From assembly GCA_049318165.1 (NCBI GenBank), contig JBMOGW010000003.1:1-37735 (forward strand): a stretch of 37,735 nucleotides of DNA. Reading direction: 5' to 3'. A program made the translations under genes and the position numbers. The notes under the pieces are model-generated. The model saw nothing but the letters and a program-made list of their open reading frames with translations. It was not told the DNA's origin and did not search any database. This document shows positions 22,861-33,786 of the stretch, piece after piece; positions within the stretch are counted from its first letter, which is position 1; each line of letters starts with the position of its first letter. This stretch comes from UBA668 sp049318165 (lineage in GTDB: Bacteria > Actinomycetota > Acidimicrobiia > Acidimicrobiales > Ilumatobacteraceae).

Positions 22861-23886
22861 TCACTTCTTCTTGTGGTGCTTGGCGACCTTGCCGCCCGCG
22901 TACAGCGTGGTGTCGACGAGGCGGTTCGAGTAGCCCCACTCGTTGTCGTACCACGACAGCACCTTCACCATCTTGCCCATCGCCATCGTGAGGCCGGCGT
23001 CGAAGATGCTGCTGTGCGGGTTGCCCTGGATGTCGCTCGACACGATCGGGTCCTCGGTGTACTCGAGGATGCCCTTCAGCGAGCCCTTGGCGGCCTTCTT
23101 CATCGCCGCGTTGATCTGGGCGACGGTGGCCTCGGTCTTCAGCATCGCGGTGAAGTCGACGACCGAGCCGGTGGGCACGGGGACGCGCAGCGAGGTGCCG
23201 TCCAGCTTGCCCTTCATCGAGGCGAGCACCAGCGACGTGGCGCGTGCGGCGCCGGTGCTCGTGGGCACGATGTTGATCGCGGCACCGCGCGCACGGCGCA
23301 GGTCCTTGTGCGGGCCGTCCACCAGCTGCTGGTCGCCGGTGTAGGCGTGCACCGTCTGCATCAGGCCCTGCTCGACGCCGAACGCGTCGTCGAGCACCTT
23401 CACGATCGGCACGAAGCAGTTCGTGGTGCAGCTGGCGTTGGAGATGACCTTCTGGGTGGCGAAGTCGAAGTCCTTGTGGTTGACGCCGTACACGAACGTG
23501 GCGTCGGCACCGTCGCAGGGTGCGGACACGATGACGAGCGGGGCGCCACCCTCGAGGTGGTAGGCAGCCGTGTCGCGCTTGGTGAAGATGCCGGTGCTCT
23601 CGATCACGACGTCGACGCCGAGGTCGCCCCACGGGAGGGCCTTCGGGTCGCGCTCCTGCAGCACGCGCAGCTCGTCACCGTCGACGGTGATGCCGCCCTT
23701 CGACGCCTTGATGCTCTGCGGCAGCACGCCCAGCACCGAGTCGTACTTCAGCAGGTGGGCCATCTGATCGAGCGAGCCGAGGTCGTTCACGGCGACGATG
23801 TCGATGTCGGCGCCGCGCTCCTTCACCGCCCGGAAGAAGTTGCGCCCGATGCGACCGAAACCGTTGATACCCACGCGAACCGTCAT
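22861..23886 (-). CDS. gap: glyceraldehyde-3-phosphate dehydrogenase
   Basis: A 341-residue NAD-dependent enzyme that makes 1,3-bisphosphoglycerate. Seen: the Rossmann start VGINGFGRIGRNFFRA, the Asp in VAVNDLG that favours NAD over NADP, the catalytic SNASCTTNC with Cys153, HAYTGDQ, the RRARGAAINIVPTSTGAA substrate loop and WYDNEWGYSNR near the end. A Lys-rich tail ends the protein. GGAAAGGA seven bases before the ATG at 23886 is a good ribosome-binding site. First gene of the gap-pgk-tpi set and 56 bases after rapZ. Confidence 0.97.
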   Translation of the reverse strand: MTVRVGINGFGRIGRNFFRAVKERGADIDIVAVNDLGSLDQMAHLLKYDSVLGVLPQSIKASKGGITVDGDELRVLQERDPKALPWGDLGVDVVIESTGIFTKRDTAAYHLEGGAPLVIVSAPCDGADATFVYGVNHKDFDFATQKVISNASCTTNCFVPIVKVLDDAFGVEQGLMQTVHAYTGDQQLVDGPHKDLRRARGAAINIVPTSTGAARATSLVLASMKGKLDGTSLRVPVPTGSVVDFTAMLKTEATVAQINAAMKKAAKGSLKGILEYTEDPIVSSDIQGNPHSSIFDAGLTMAMGKMVKVLSWYDNEWGYSNRLVDTTLYAGGKVAKHHKKK

Positions 23887-23942
23887 GGCTGCGTCCTTTC
23901 CACTCAGCAGGGGTGTGCGACCCGAGACTACCCCCACGTGGG

Positions 23943-24791
23943 TCAGCGGCTCAGATCTCGATGCGAGGCGCGCACGGCGTAGCCGTGCAGGCGCAGGCGC
24001 GCCGCCACCTCTTCCGCCACGGCGACGCTGCGGTGCCGTCCGCCGGTGCAACCGATGGCCACGGTGAGGTAGCTCTTGCCCTCCGCCTCGTACGACGGCA
24101 GCAGCGAGAGCATCAGCCCTTCGAAGCGGTCGAGGAAGTCGCTCGCCTGTGCCCGTTCGAGCACGAAGTCGCGCACTGCCGGGTCGTGGCCGGTGAGCGG
24201 GCGCAACGCGTCGTCCCAGTGCGGGTTGGGCAGGAAGCGCACGTCCATCACGATGTCGGCGTCGATCGGCAGACCGTGCTTGAAGCCGAAGCTCTCGACC
24301 GCCACCTGCAGGCGGTGGTCCTCCACGCCGTCGTCGAACGCGGCGAGCAGCTTGGCCTTCAGCTGGTGGATGTTCAGTTCGGTGGAGTCGATCACCAGGT
24401 CGGCGGCCGCACGCACCGGTTCGAGCTGCTGGCGTTCCAGGCCGATGGCTTCCACCAGGCCTTCGGCGGCGCTGTCGAGCGGGTGTTTGCGTCGGGTGGC
24501 GTCGTAGCGCTTCACGAGCGCGGTGTCGGACGCGTCGAGGAACAGCACGCGCACGTGGTGACCGGCGCTGCGCAGTCCCGAGGCTTTCGGCAACAACTCG
24601 GCCTGCTGCCGGCCGGCGACGAGCGCCAGGCGGTCGATGTCGCTGCCGGGTTTGTTGACCAGTTCGACGATCGTGTCGATCAGCGTGACCGGCAGGTTGT
24701 CGATCACGTACCAGCCCATGTCCTCCAACACCGCCGCGGCCGCGGACCGGCCCGCGCCGGACATGCCGGTGATGAGGAGGATCTCGGCCAT
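23943..24791 (-). CDS. rapZ: RapZ-type nucleotide-binding adapter
   Basis: A 282-residue P-loop protein. In E. coli RapZ guides RNase E to the GlmZ small RNA and so controls amino-sugar supply; the actinobacterial role is less clear. Seen: GMSGAGRS as Walker A (Arg in place of Lys, usual for actinobacterial members), GWYVIDNLPVTLI, the FLDASDTALVKRYDATRRKHPL block, VRFLPNPHWDDALRPLTGHD and the C-terminal IGCTGGRHRSVAVAE, all typical. Its ATG directly follows the stop of the methyltransferase gene. Unusually, yvcK and whiA do not follow it. Confidence 0.95.
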   Translation of the reverse strand: MAEILLITGMSGAGRSAAAAVLEDMGWYVIDNLPVTLIDTIVELVNKPGSDIDRLALVAGRQQAELLPKASGLRSAGHHVRVLFLDASDTALVKRYDATRRKHPLDSAAEGLVEAIGLERQQLEPVRAAADLVIDSTELNIHQLKAKLLAAFDDGVEDHRLQVAVESFGFKHGLPIDADIVMDVRFLPNPHWDDALRPLTGHDPAVRDFVLERAQASDFLDRFEGLMLSLLPSYEAEGKSYLTVAIGCTGGRHRSVAVAEEVAARLRLHGYAVRASHRDLSR

Positions 24792-25526
24792 CTACCGAAC
24801 CGTACCCTCGGCGACCTTCCGCGTCCGGAGATAGAGGAGGCGGGGAATCGTGGACGCCGCCGCATACTCCTCGGCCTTGGCGAGGAAGCCGGCGGGCGGC
24901 GCCGGCTCCTCCATCCGTTCGAGCAGCAGGCCGTTCGCGGAGAGCGTGTTCACGTAGCGGCTGAGCGGGCGGTGGATGAACGGGATGAACACGTCCTTCT
25001 CCACCTCCTCGATGGTCTCGTTCTCCACGAGGTACTCGCCGATGCGCCAGTACTGCTCGGGCGGGTCGAGGAACTGGTCGTCGATCCAGCCGCTGTTCGG
25101 CGTCTGCAGCAGCGGGTGGTTGAGGAAGAAGCAGAACCGGCCGCCGGGCTGCAGCACCCGGGCCACTTCGGCGATCGCGTCGTCGACGTCGCGGATGTGC
25201 TCGAACACGAGGCAGGCGACGACGGCATCGAAGCTGTGGTCGGCGAACGGCAGGGCGGCGGCGCCGGCCCGGGCGACGTTGCTGCCGCGGTCGTTGGCGA
25301 CGCGCACGCAGTTCCACGTCGGGTCGATGCCGATGACCTCGGCGCCCAGCCGCGCGGCCAGACGGCTCACTTGGCCGTCACCGCAACCGACGTCGAGCAC
25401 CTTGGTGGCGCCGGCGAGCTCGCGGGCGGCGAGCGGAAGGATCTGCTCCTCGTACTCCGGGTCGGCTCCGTCGGTGAACCCGTCGATCCACCATTCGGCG
25501 TGCGTCTCCCAGAGGTTGTCGGCCAT
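24792..25526 (-). CDS. class I SAM-dependent methyltransferase
   Basis: A 244-residue predicted methyltransferase. Seen: the SAM-binding motif VLDVGCGDGQVSRLA, the acidic end of the second strand (VIGIDPTWN), FDAVVACLVFEHIRDVDDAIAEVARVL as the motif IV region and PGGRFCFFLNHPLL as the post-strand 5 region, followed by a C-terminal part with GWIDDQFLDPPEQYWRIGEYL. Substrate unknown. The stop codon TAG is immediately before the rapZ ATG, so the two genes are coupled. ATG at 25526 starts the frame; the upstream frame overlaps the divergent cupin gene. Confidence 0.88.
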   Translation of the reverse strand: MADNLWETHAEWWIDGFTDGADPEYEEQILPLAARELAGATKVLDVGCGDGQVSRLAARLGAEVIGIDPTWNCVRVANDRGSNVARAGAAALPFADHSFDAVVACLVFEHIRDVDDAIAEVARVLQPGGRFCFFLNHPLLQTPNSGWIDDQFLDPPEQYWRIGEYLVENETIEEVEKDVFIPFIHRPLSRYVNTLSANGLLLERMEEPAPPAGFLAKAEEYAAASTIPRLLYLRTRKVAEGTVR

Positions 25527-25543
25527 GGTCGAGAGCGTAGGCT
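25516..25543 (+). promoter_or_regulatory. leaderless promoter of the cupin-LLM pair
   Basis: TTGTCG (25516-25521) and TAGGCT (25538-25543) are 16 bases apart, and the GTG start of the cupin gene follows seven bases later. The -35 overlaps the start of the divergent methyltransferase gene. Both boxes are imperfect, so this is a moderate call. Confidence 0.4.
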
Positions 25544-25550
25544 CGTCGAC

Positions 25551-25907
25551 GTGACGATCAGCTTCCGTGCCCTCGAAATCCCTGCCGACCAACTCGCCGA
25601 GAAGCCGCTCGGGCAACCGTCGGCCGAGCCGCTGACGGGCGAGATCCTCACCCGTGCGAAGGTCTTCCTCGACATCGAGCAGATCACGTCGGGCACCTGG
25701 GAGTGCGAGCCGGGCGCGTCGCGGTGGGAGTTCACCACCCGCGGCGAGGTGATCTACGTGCTCAAGGGCCGGATGACCGTGCAGGAGGACGGCGGCGAGG
25801 CCGTCGAGCTCACCGAGGGTTCCAGCTGCATCTTCCCGATCGGCTGGAAGGGCGTGTGGACGGTGCACGAGACCCTCCGCAAGGTCTTCGTGGTGTACCG
25901 CCCGTGA
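25551..25907 (+). CDS. cupin domain protein (DUF861/EutQ-like)
   Basis: A 118-residue single-domain cupin. Seen: the strand pair GTWECEPGASRWEF, the glycine turn GEVIYVLKGRMTV, and SSCIFPIGWKGVWTVHETLRKVFVVY at the end, which fit the cupin_3 (DUF861) family seen in EutQ and in ureidoglycolate-type proteins. The usual cupin metal His residues are largely absent, so it may bind a small ligand without metal. It overlaps the LLM gene by four bases (GTGA), which suggests a shared role in a small-molecule pathway. GTG at 25551 is taken as a leaderless start. Confidence 0.82.
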   Translation: MTISFRALEIPADQLAEKPLGQPSAEPLTGEILTRAKVFLDIEQITSGTWECEPGASRWEFTTRGEVIYVLKGRMTVQEDGGEAVELTEGSSCIFPIGWKGVWTVHETLRKVFVVYRP

Positions 25908-26791
25908 AGTTCTCGGTCTGGCCCTCGTACGACCGCACCTGGGACGAGACGCTCGCCGTCGCCCAATGGGCCGAGCAGGCCGGGATGGACGGCTTCTGGT
26001 ACGCCGACCATCTGATGCCGTTCCGGCCGTCCACGTCGCCCGACGACGGTGACGCGTTGGAGTGCTGGACCGTGCTGGCGGCCGTCGGCGCGGTGGTGCC
26101 GCGGGTGCGCCTGGTGTCGATGGTGTCGCCGGTGACGATCCACCACCCGGTGCTGCTCACCAAGCGGGTCGTGACCGCGGATCACGTGTCGGGCGGCCGG
26201 GCCGTGCTCGGCCTCGGTGCCGGCTGGCAGGAGAACGAGCACCACGCGTACGGCTTCGACCTGCCCGCCCCCGGGCCACGCGTCGACCGCTTCGAGGAGG
26301 CGATCCAGGTGGTGCGCGGCCTGCTGACGCAGGAGCGCACGTCGTTCGACGGCCAGTACTACACGGTGCGCGACGCTCCCCTGGCTCCCAAGCCGGTGGG
26401 TCCGCTGCCGCTGCTGGTGGGCACCGGCTCACCGCGCATGTCGCGCATCACCGCCCGCTGGGCCGACGAGTGGAACACCTGGGGCGACCCCGACGTGGTG
26501 CAGCAGCGCACCGACCAGTTCGTCGCCGCCTGCGAGAAGGTCGACCGCGACCCGTCCACGGTGCGCCGCTCGGCCCAGGCGCTGGTGTTCCTCGGCGATC
26601 CGGGCGAGTTCCTGGCGCCGGGCCGGTCGCTGCAGGGCGGCGACCAGGCGTTGATCGACGCACTCAACCGCTACGCCGAGCAGGGCGTGCACGAGTTCGC
26701 GATCCCCGACTTCACGCTCGGCGACTCCGCCGAGGAACGCATGGACGCCTTCCGCCACCTGGCGGAGCGCATCCTCCCCCACGTCGCCTGA
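25904..26791 (+). CDS. LLM class (F420-dependent type) oxidoreductase
   Basis: A 295-residue luciferase-like monooxygenase-superfamily protein. Seen: FSVWPSYDRTWDETL at the start, MDGFWYADHLMPF, VRLVSMVSPVTIHHPVLLTKRVVTADHVSGGRAVLGLGAGWQENEH, the fold signature of F420/FMN-dependent members, and LLVGTGSPRMSRITARWADEWN. The GTG start at 25904 overlaps the cupin stop. Probable oxidation or reduction of a small metabolite; neither cofactor nor substrate can be fixed. It converges on uvrC with six bases between stops. Confidence 0.88.
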   Translation: MKFSVWPSYDRTWDETLAVAQWAEQAGMDGFWYADHLMPFRPSTSPDDGDALECWTVLAAVGAVVPRVRLVSMVSPVTIHHPVLLTKRVVTADHVSGGRAVLGLGAGWQENEHHAYGFDLPAPGPRVDRFEEAIQVVRGLLTQERTSFDGQYYTVRDAPLAPKPVGPLPLLVGTGSPRMSRITARWADEWNTWGDPDVVQQRTDQFVAACEKVDRDPSTVRRSAQALVFLGDPGEFLAPGRSLQGGDQALIDALNRYAEQGVHEFAIPDFTLGDSAEERMDAFRHLAERILPHVA

Positions 26792-26797
26792 CCGCCT

Positions 26798-28687
26798 TCA
26801 GGCCGGCGGGTGGAACTTGGCGTGGATCGCTTCGGCGACGGCGTCGGGCAGGAACGTGAGCGCGCGAAGGTCGTCGAGTGAGGCGTTCTTCACCGCGGTG
26901 ATGCTGCCCATCGACTGCACGAGCTTCTTCCGGCGCGCCTCGCCGAGTCCGGGGATGTCGTCGAGCGAACTCTTCGTCATCCGCTTGCCGCGCAGCTCGC
27001 GATGGAAGGTGTTCGCGAACCGGTGTGCTTCGTCGCGGATGCGCTGCAGCATGAACAGCGCCTCGCTGCCACGCGGCACCTCCACCGGGTCGCCGCGGCC
27101 GGGCAGGTAGACCTCCTCGAACCGCTTGGCGAGCGACGCGATGGGGATCTCGTCCTGCAGGCCGAGCGAGCGCACCACGCGGTCGGCGACGGCGAGCTGA
27201 CCCTTGCCGCCGTCCACCAGCAACAGCTGCGGCGGGTAGGCGAACTTCTTCGGACGGCCGCGGCCGCCGGTGTCGGCCAACTCGTCGTCGAGCGGTTGGT
27301 CGCGTTCGTTCAGATACGCCTGCAGGCGACGGGTGAGCACTTCCTCCATCGCCGCGTAGTCGTCGTTGCCGGGCACGTCCTTCACCTTGAAGCGGCGGTA
27401 CTCGCGCTTGTTCGGCAGGCCGTCCTCCAGCACCACCATCGACCCGACGTAGTCGGTGCCCTGCAGGTGCGCCATGTCGTAGCACTCGATGCGCAGCGGG
27501 GCCTCGGGCAGACCCAACAGGTCCTGCAGTTCGGTGAGCGCACGGCTGCGAGCGTTGTGGTCGCCGGCGCGGCGCAGACGGTGGCGGATGAACTCCTCCT
27601 GCGCGTTGCGGGTGACAGTGGCGTGCAGCTCGCGCTTGTCGCCGCGCTGCGGCACACGGATCTGCACGTGCGAGCCGCGCAGGTGGGTCAGCCATTCCTC
27701 GTACGTGGCGGTGTCGTCCGGCTCCACCGGCACGAGCACCTGCTTGGGCACGCCGGCGGGCGGTTCGTCGCCGTACAGCTCTTCGAGGATGCGGTCCACC
27801 AGGCCGCCCGGCGTCAGCTCCTCCACCTTGTCGAGGATGAAGCCCTTGCGGCCCATCACCCGCCCCTTGCGGACGAAGAACACCTGGACCGCCGCCTCCA
27901 ACTCGTCGTCGGCGATGCCGACCACGTCGATGTCCTCGCTGCGCTCGGCGACCATCTGCTGCTTCTCGATCGCCTTGCGCACCGCGATCAGGCGATCGCG
28001 CACGCGAGCGGCACGCTCGTACTCCAACGCGCCCGCCGCCGCGGCCATCTCGGCCTCGAGCCGCTTGACGATCTCGTCGGTGTCGCCGTCGAGGAAGTCG
28101 CACAGCTCCTGCACCAGCACTCGGTACCCGAACTCCTCGATCTCGCCCACGCACGGGCCGCTGCACTTCTCGATGTGGTACAGCAGGCACGGTCGGCCGA
28201 GGCGTTGGTGCTCGTTGAACTTGCCGGGGCTGCACGTGCGGATGGGGAAGCTGCGCAGCAGCAGGTCGAGCGTGTCGCGGATGGCGTAGGCGTGCGCGTA
28301 CGGCCCGAAGTAGCGGGTGCCCTTGCGCTTGCGGCCGCGCATCACCATCGCCCTCGGGAACTGCTCGTCGAGCGTCACGGCGAGGAACGGGTAGCTCTTG
28401 TCGTCGCGCAACCGGACGTTGAAGCGCGGCCGGTGCTGCTTGATGAGGCTGTACTCCAGCATCAAGGCCTCGACCTCGTTGCGCACCTCGATCCATTCGA
28501 CCGTCGCTGCGGTGGCCACCATCTGGGCAGTCCGTGGGTGCAGGTTGCGCGGGTCCTGGAAGTAGTTGCTCAGCCGCTGACGCAGGCTCGACGCCTTCCC
28601 GACGTAGATGACCCGGCCGTCCTTGTCCTTGAACTGATACGAACCCGGGGTCTCGGGAATCGTGCCGGACGGCGGGCGGGCAACCAC
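26798..28687 (-). CDS. uvrC: excinuclease ABC subunit C
   Basis: A 629-residue nuclease that makes the two incisions in nucleotide excision repair after UvrA and UvrB find the lesion. Seen: the N-terminal GIY-YIG-type domain (SYQFKDKDGRVIYVGKA), a Cys-rich cluster (RTCSPGKF, RPCLLYHIEKCSGPC) as in Fe-S-binding UvrC proteins, the UVR motif region (EMAAAAGALEYERAARVRD), the RNase H-like endonuclease domain (IECYDMAHLQGTDYVGSMVV and LLLVDGGKGQ), and C-terminal helix-hairpin-helix (LDDIPGLGEARRKKLV). GTG at 28687 is taken as the start; a TATCCT -10 box lies six bases upstream. Confidence 0.97.
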   Translation of the reverse strand: MVARPPSGTIPETPGSYQFKDKDGRVIYVGKASSLRQRLSNYFQDPRNLHPRTAQMVATAATVEWIEVRNEVEALMLEYSLIKQHRPRFNVRLRDDKSYPFLAVTLDEQFPRAMVMRGRKRKGTRYFGPYAHAYAIRDTLDLLLRSFPIRTCSPGKFNEHQRLGRPCLLYHIEKCSGPCVGEIEEFGYRVLVQELCDFLDGDTDEIVKRLEAEMAAAAGALEYERAARVRDRLIAVRKAIEKQQMVAERSEDIDVVGIADDELEAAVQVFFVRKGRVMGRKGFILDKVEELTPGGLVDRILEELYGDEPPAGVPKQVLVPVEPDDTATYEEWLTHLRGSHVQIRVPQRGDKRELHATVTRNAQEEFIRHRLRRAGDHNARSRALTELQDLLGLPEAPLRIECYDMAHLQGTDYVGSMVVLEDGLPNKREYRRFKVKDVPGNDDYAAMEEVLTRRLQAYLNERDQPLDDELADTGGRGRPKKFAYPPQLLLVDGGKGQLAVADRVVRSLGLQDEIPIASLAKRFEEVYLPGRGDPVEVPRGSEALFMLQRIRDEAHRFANTFHRELRGKRMTKSSLDDIPGLGEARRKKLVQSMGSITAVKNASLDDLRALTFLPDAVAEAIHAKFHPPA

Positions 28688-28693
28688 ATGCCC

Positions 28694-28703
28694 AGGATAG
28701 GGT
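28694..28703. promoter_or_regulatory. overlapping divergent -10 boxes
   Basis: AGGATAGGGT carries a leftward -10 TATCCT (28699 to 28694) and a rightward -10 TAGGGT (28698-28703) that overlap by two bases. The uvrC GTG (28687) is six bases from one, and the rhomboid-like GTG (28711) seven bases from the other, so both transcripts are probably leaderless. No clear -35 was found for either. Confidence 0.5.
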
Positions 28704-28710
28704 TGACCAC

Positions 28711-29583
28711 GTGCCTGGCCGCTACGAGTTCAACATGCCCGGCCGCCGTGAACGTGACGGATGGTTCAAGGTCGGCAGCATCGACGTCACGACCACCGCC
28801 TTCATGGTGCTCGCCGGCGTCGCCTCCATGTTCTGGTACGCCGTCGACCAGCAGTCGCTGTCGAAACTGGTGTACGTGGGCGAGTTCGTCCGCCAGGGCG
28901 AGCTGTGGCGTCTGGTCACCTGGCCGTTGGTCAACCCGCCCGAGAGCGTGTGGGTGGTGCTGACGCTCGCCTTCTTCTGGTTCGTCGGCCACGCCATCGA
29001 GGACCGCATCGGCCGCAAGAAGTTCACCGTCCTGGTGCTCCTGTGCACCGTGCTGCCGTCGCTGCTGGTCACGATCATCCCGTTCGCCAACAGCGCAGGT
29101 GCCTACGGGCTCGGCCTGCTGGGCATCGCGTTCCTCGTGGTGTTCGCGCTCGACAACCCGGGCGCAATGTTCTTCTTCGGCATCCCCGCCTGGGTGATCG
29201 CTGCGGTGTACGTCGGTATCGACGTGCTGTTCAACCTCGGCAACCGCCAGTACGAGCGCCTCGTCCTCGAGCTCGCCATCATCGTGATGGCCCTCGGCGG
29301 CGCCCGCCAGTACGGCATGCTCGACGACCTGCAGTTCATCCCCCGCTTCGGCGGTGGCGCCCCCAAGGCGAAGGCCGCCAAGCCGGCGCGCTCGAAGAGC
29401 GCCAAGGGCGGCGGCGACGTGGTGGCCGGCCCGTGGGGCCCGCCCACGACGCAGCACTCGGCGATCGAGGAGCTCGAGCTGAACCAGCTGCTCGACAAGA
29501 TCAGCGCGCAGGGCATGGACGCGTTGAGCAAGACCGAGAAGGCCCGCCTCAACGAGCTCAGCAAGAAGCTCCGCGGCCGCTGA
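28711..29583 (+). CDS. rhomboid-like membrane protein lacking catalytic residues
   Basis: A 290-residue membrane protein. Seen: about six membrane helices in residues 28-195; the rhomboid-type GELWRLVTWPLV after helix 1; FWFVGHAIEDRIGRKKF; then SAGAYGLGLL (128-137) where active rhomboids have the GxSG serine motif, and no His in the last helix (YERLVLELAIIVMALGG). The catalytic Ser and His are therefore missing and it should be a pseudoprotease. After a Lys/Ala/Gly-rich linker there is a short C-terminal region (ELNQLLDKISAQGMDALSKT) with the DUF6576-like pattern often attached to bacterial rhomboids. Its stop abuts that of the convergent MFS gene with no gap. Confidence 0.82.
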   Translation: MPGRYEFNMPGRRERDGWFKVGSIDVTTTAFMVLAGVASMFWYAVDQQSLSKLVYVGEFVRQGELWRLVTWPLVNPPESVWVVLTLAFFWFVGHAIEDRIGRKKFTVLVLLCTVLPSLLVTIIPFANSAGAYGLGLLGIAFLVVFALDNPGAMFFFGIPAWVIAAVYVGIDVLFNLGNRQYERLVLELAIIVMALGGARQYGMLDDLQFIPRFGGGAPKAKAAKPARSKSAKGGGDVVAGPWGPPTTQHSAIEELELNQLLDKISAQGMDALSKTEKARLNELSKKLRGR

Positions 29584-30842
29584 TCACGCCGCCGTGGCGG
29601 CGTTGCGCAGGCGTACGGCCTGCAGGTAGCCGAGCACCAGTAGCACGCCCGCAAGCATGGTCGCCGCGTCGGCCAACAGGTGGAAGCTCCACGCCTGCTT
29701 GATGAAACCCGACGCGAAGGCGGCGATGCCACCGCAGAAGCTCATCGTCAGGTCGGCGGTGCCCTGCACCTCGACGCGGGAGTGCACCGGGACGGCACCG
29801 GTGAGCATGCTCGAGCCGGCGATCAGGCCGATGTTCCAGCCCATGCCGAGCAGGAACAGGCCGACGAAGATCAGCCACGGCACGTAGCCTGCGACGGTGG
29901 CGACGACGCAGCCGAGCCCGAGCACGACGGCGCCGACCATCACCGCGCGCACCTGGCCCACCTTGGCGACGAACCGGCCGACGAACGGCGCGAACGCGTA
30001 CATGCCCGCGATGTGCAGGGCGATGACGTAGGCCGACATGTCGGCGTTGCCGTGGTCCTTCATGTGCGACGGCGTCATCGTCATCACGGCCACCATCGTC
30101 GTCTGCGAGATCACCATCGCCGCCAGGCCCAGCGGCGCGAGGTGACTGACGCGGATGACACCCGCCGAGAGGCGCACCTGGCGCATCGGGCGCACCCGCT
30201 CGGCGTTCGGGTCGATCTGCCCGGCGACCGCCAGCGGGTCGGGCCGCAGGTACCGGTGGACGATCAGCAACGAGACGACGAGGAACAGCGACGCGAACAG
30301 GAACGGGCCGATGAACTCGTCGAGCCCGATGGCCTTCCCGGCCCGCTTCTCCCACGGGGTGAGGATCGGCCCGAAGATCGCGCCGAGGGTGCCCACCACC
30401 ACGACGCTGGCGATCGCCTTGGCGCGGTCGTGGTCCTCCGCCAGGTCGGCCGCCACGTAACGGCCCTGCAGGGTGGCTGCCTGGGCGCCACCGAAGCACA
30501 CCATGCCGAGGAGGAACAGCGGGAACCAGCGCGCCTGCCCGCCGGCGGCGGCGATCGACGCGCCGATCGCTCCGAGACCGAATGCCACCATCAGGCCGGG
30601 GCGACGACCGCGGCGGCGCATGTACGCCGACAGCGGCACGGCCAGGAACGCCGCACCGAAGGTGAATGCGGCGCCACCCGAGCCGGCGAATCGGTCGTTG
30701 CCGTGCAGCAGATCCTTCGCCAGCAGCGCGCCCACGGCGACGACGCCGGCCACTGCCGCCTGCCCGGGCACCTGCGCGAACCGCAAGGTGCGCAGGGTGC
30801 GCAGCTGCAGTTCGGGCTGCGACGGCGCGGCGGCCGTCGCGG

Positions 30843-30846
<4 letters not shown>
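29584..30846 (-). CDS. MFS transporter
   Basis: A 420-residue major facilitator with about twelve membrane helices. Seen: SAYMRRRGRRPGLMVAFGLG between helices 2 and 3 (the conserved Arg-rich MFS loop), GPILTPWEKRAGKAIGLDEF after helix 5, a charged central loop of about 40 residues, and FVGRFVAKVGQVRAVMVGA in the second half. Substrate unknown; export of a drug-like compound is common for this group. GTG at 30846 overlaps the uvrA stop (GTGA), so it is made with uvrA and would be under the same SOS control. Confidence 0.9.
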
Positions 30847-33704
<2,858 letters not shown>

Positions 33705-33736
33705 GGCGTCGAGGCTAGCACCGGACCCAACATCGA

Positions 33737-33750
33737 CGAACAAACGTTCC
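33737..33750. promoter_or_regulatory. LexA (SOS) box
   Basis: CGAAC-AAAC-GTTCC matches the Gram-positive and actinobacterial LexA consensus CGAACnnnnGTTCG in all but the last base. It lies 33 bases before the uvrA start and 37 before the divergent EAL gene start, so one LexA dimer could repress both directions. Confidence 0.75.
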
Positions 33751-33786
33751 CCTTCAGAAGTCGGCCCCGATGCCGATGAATGATGC

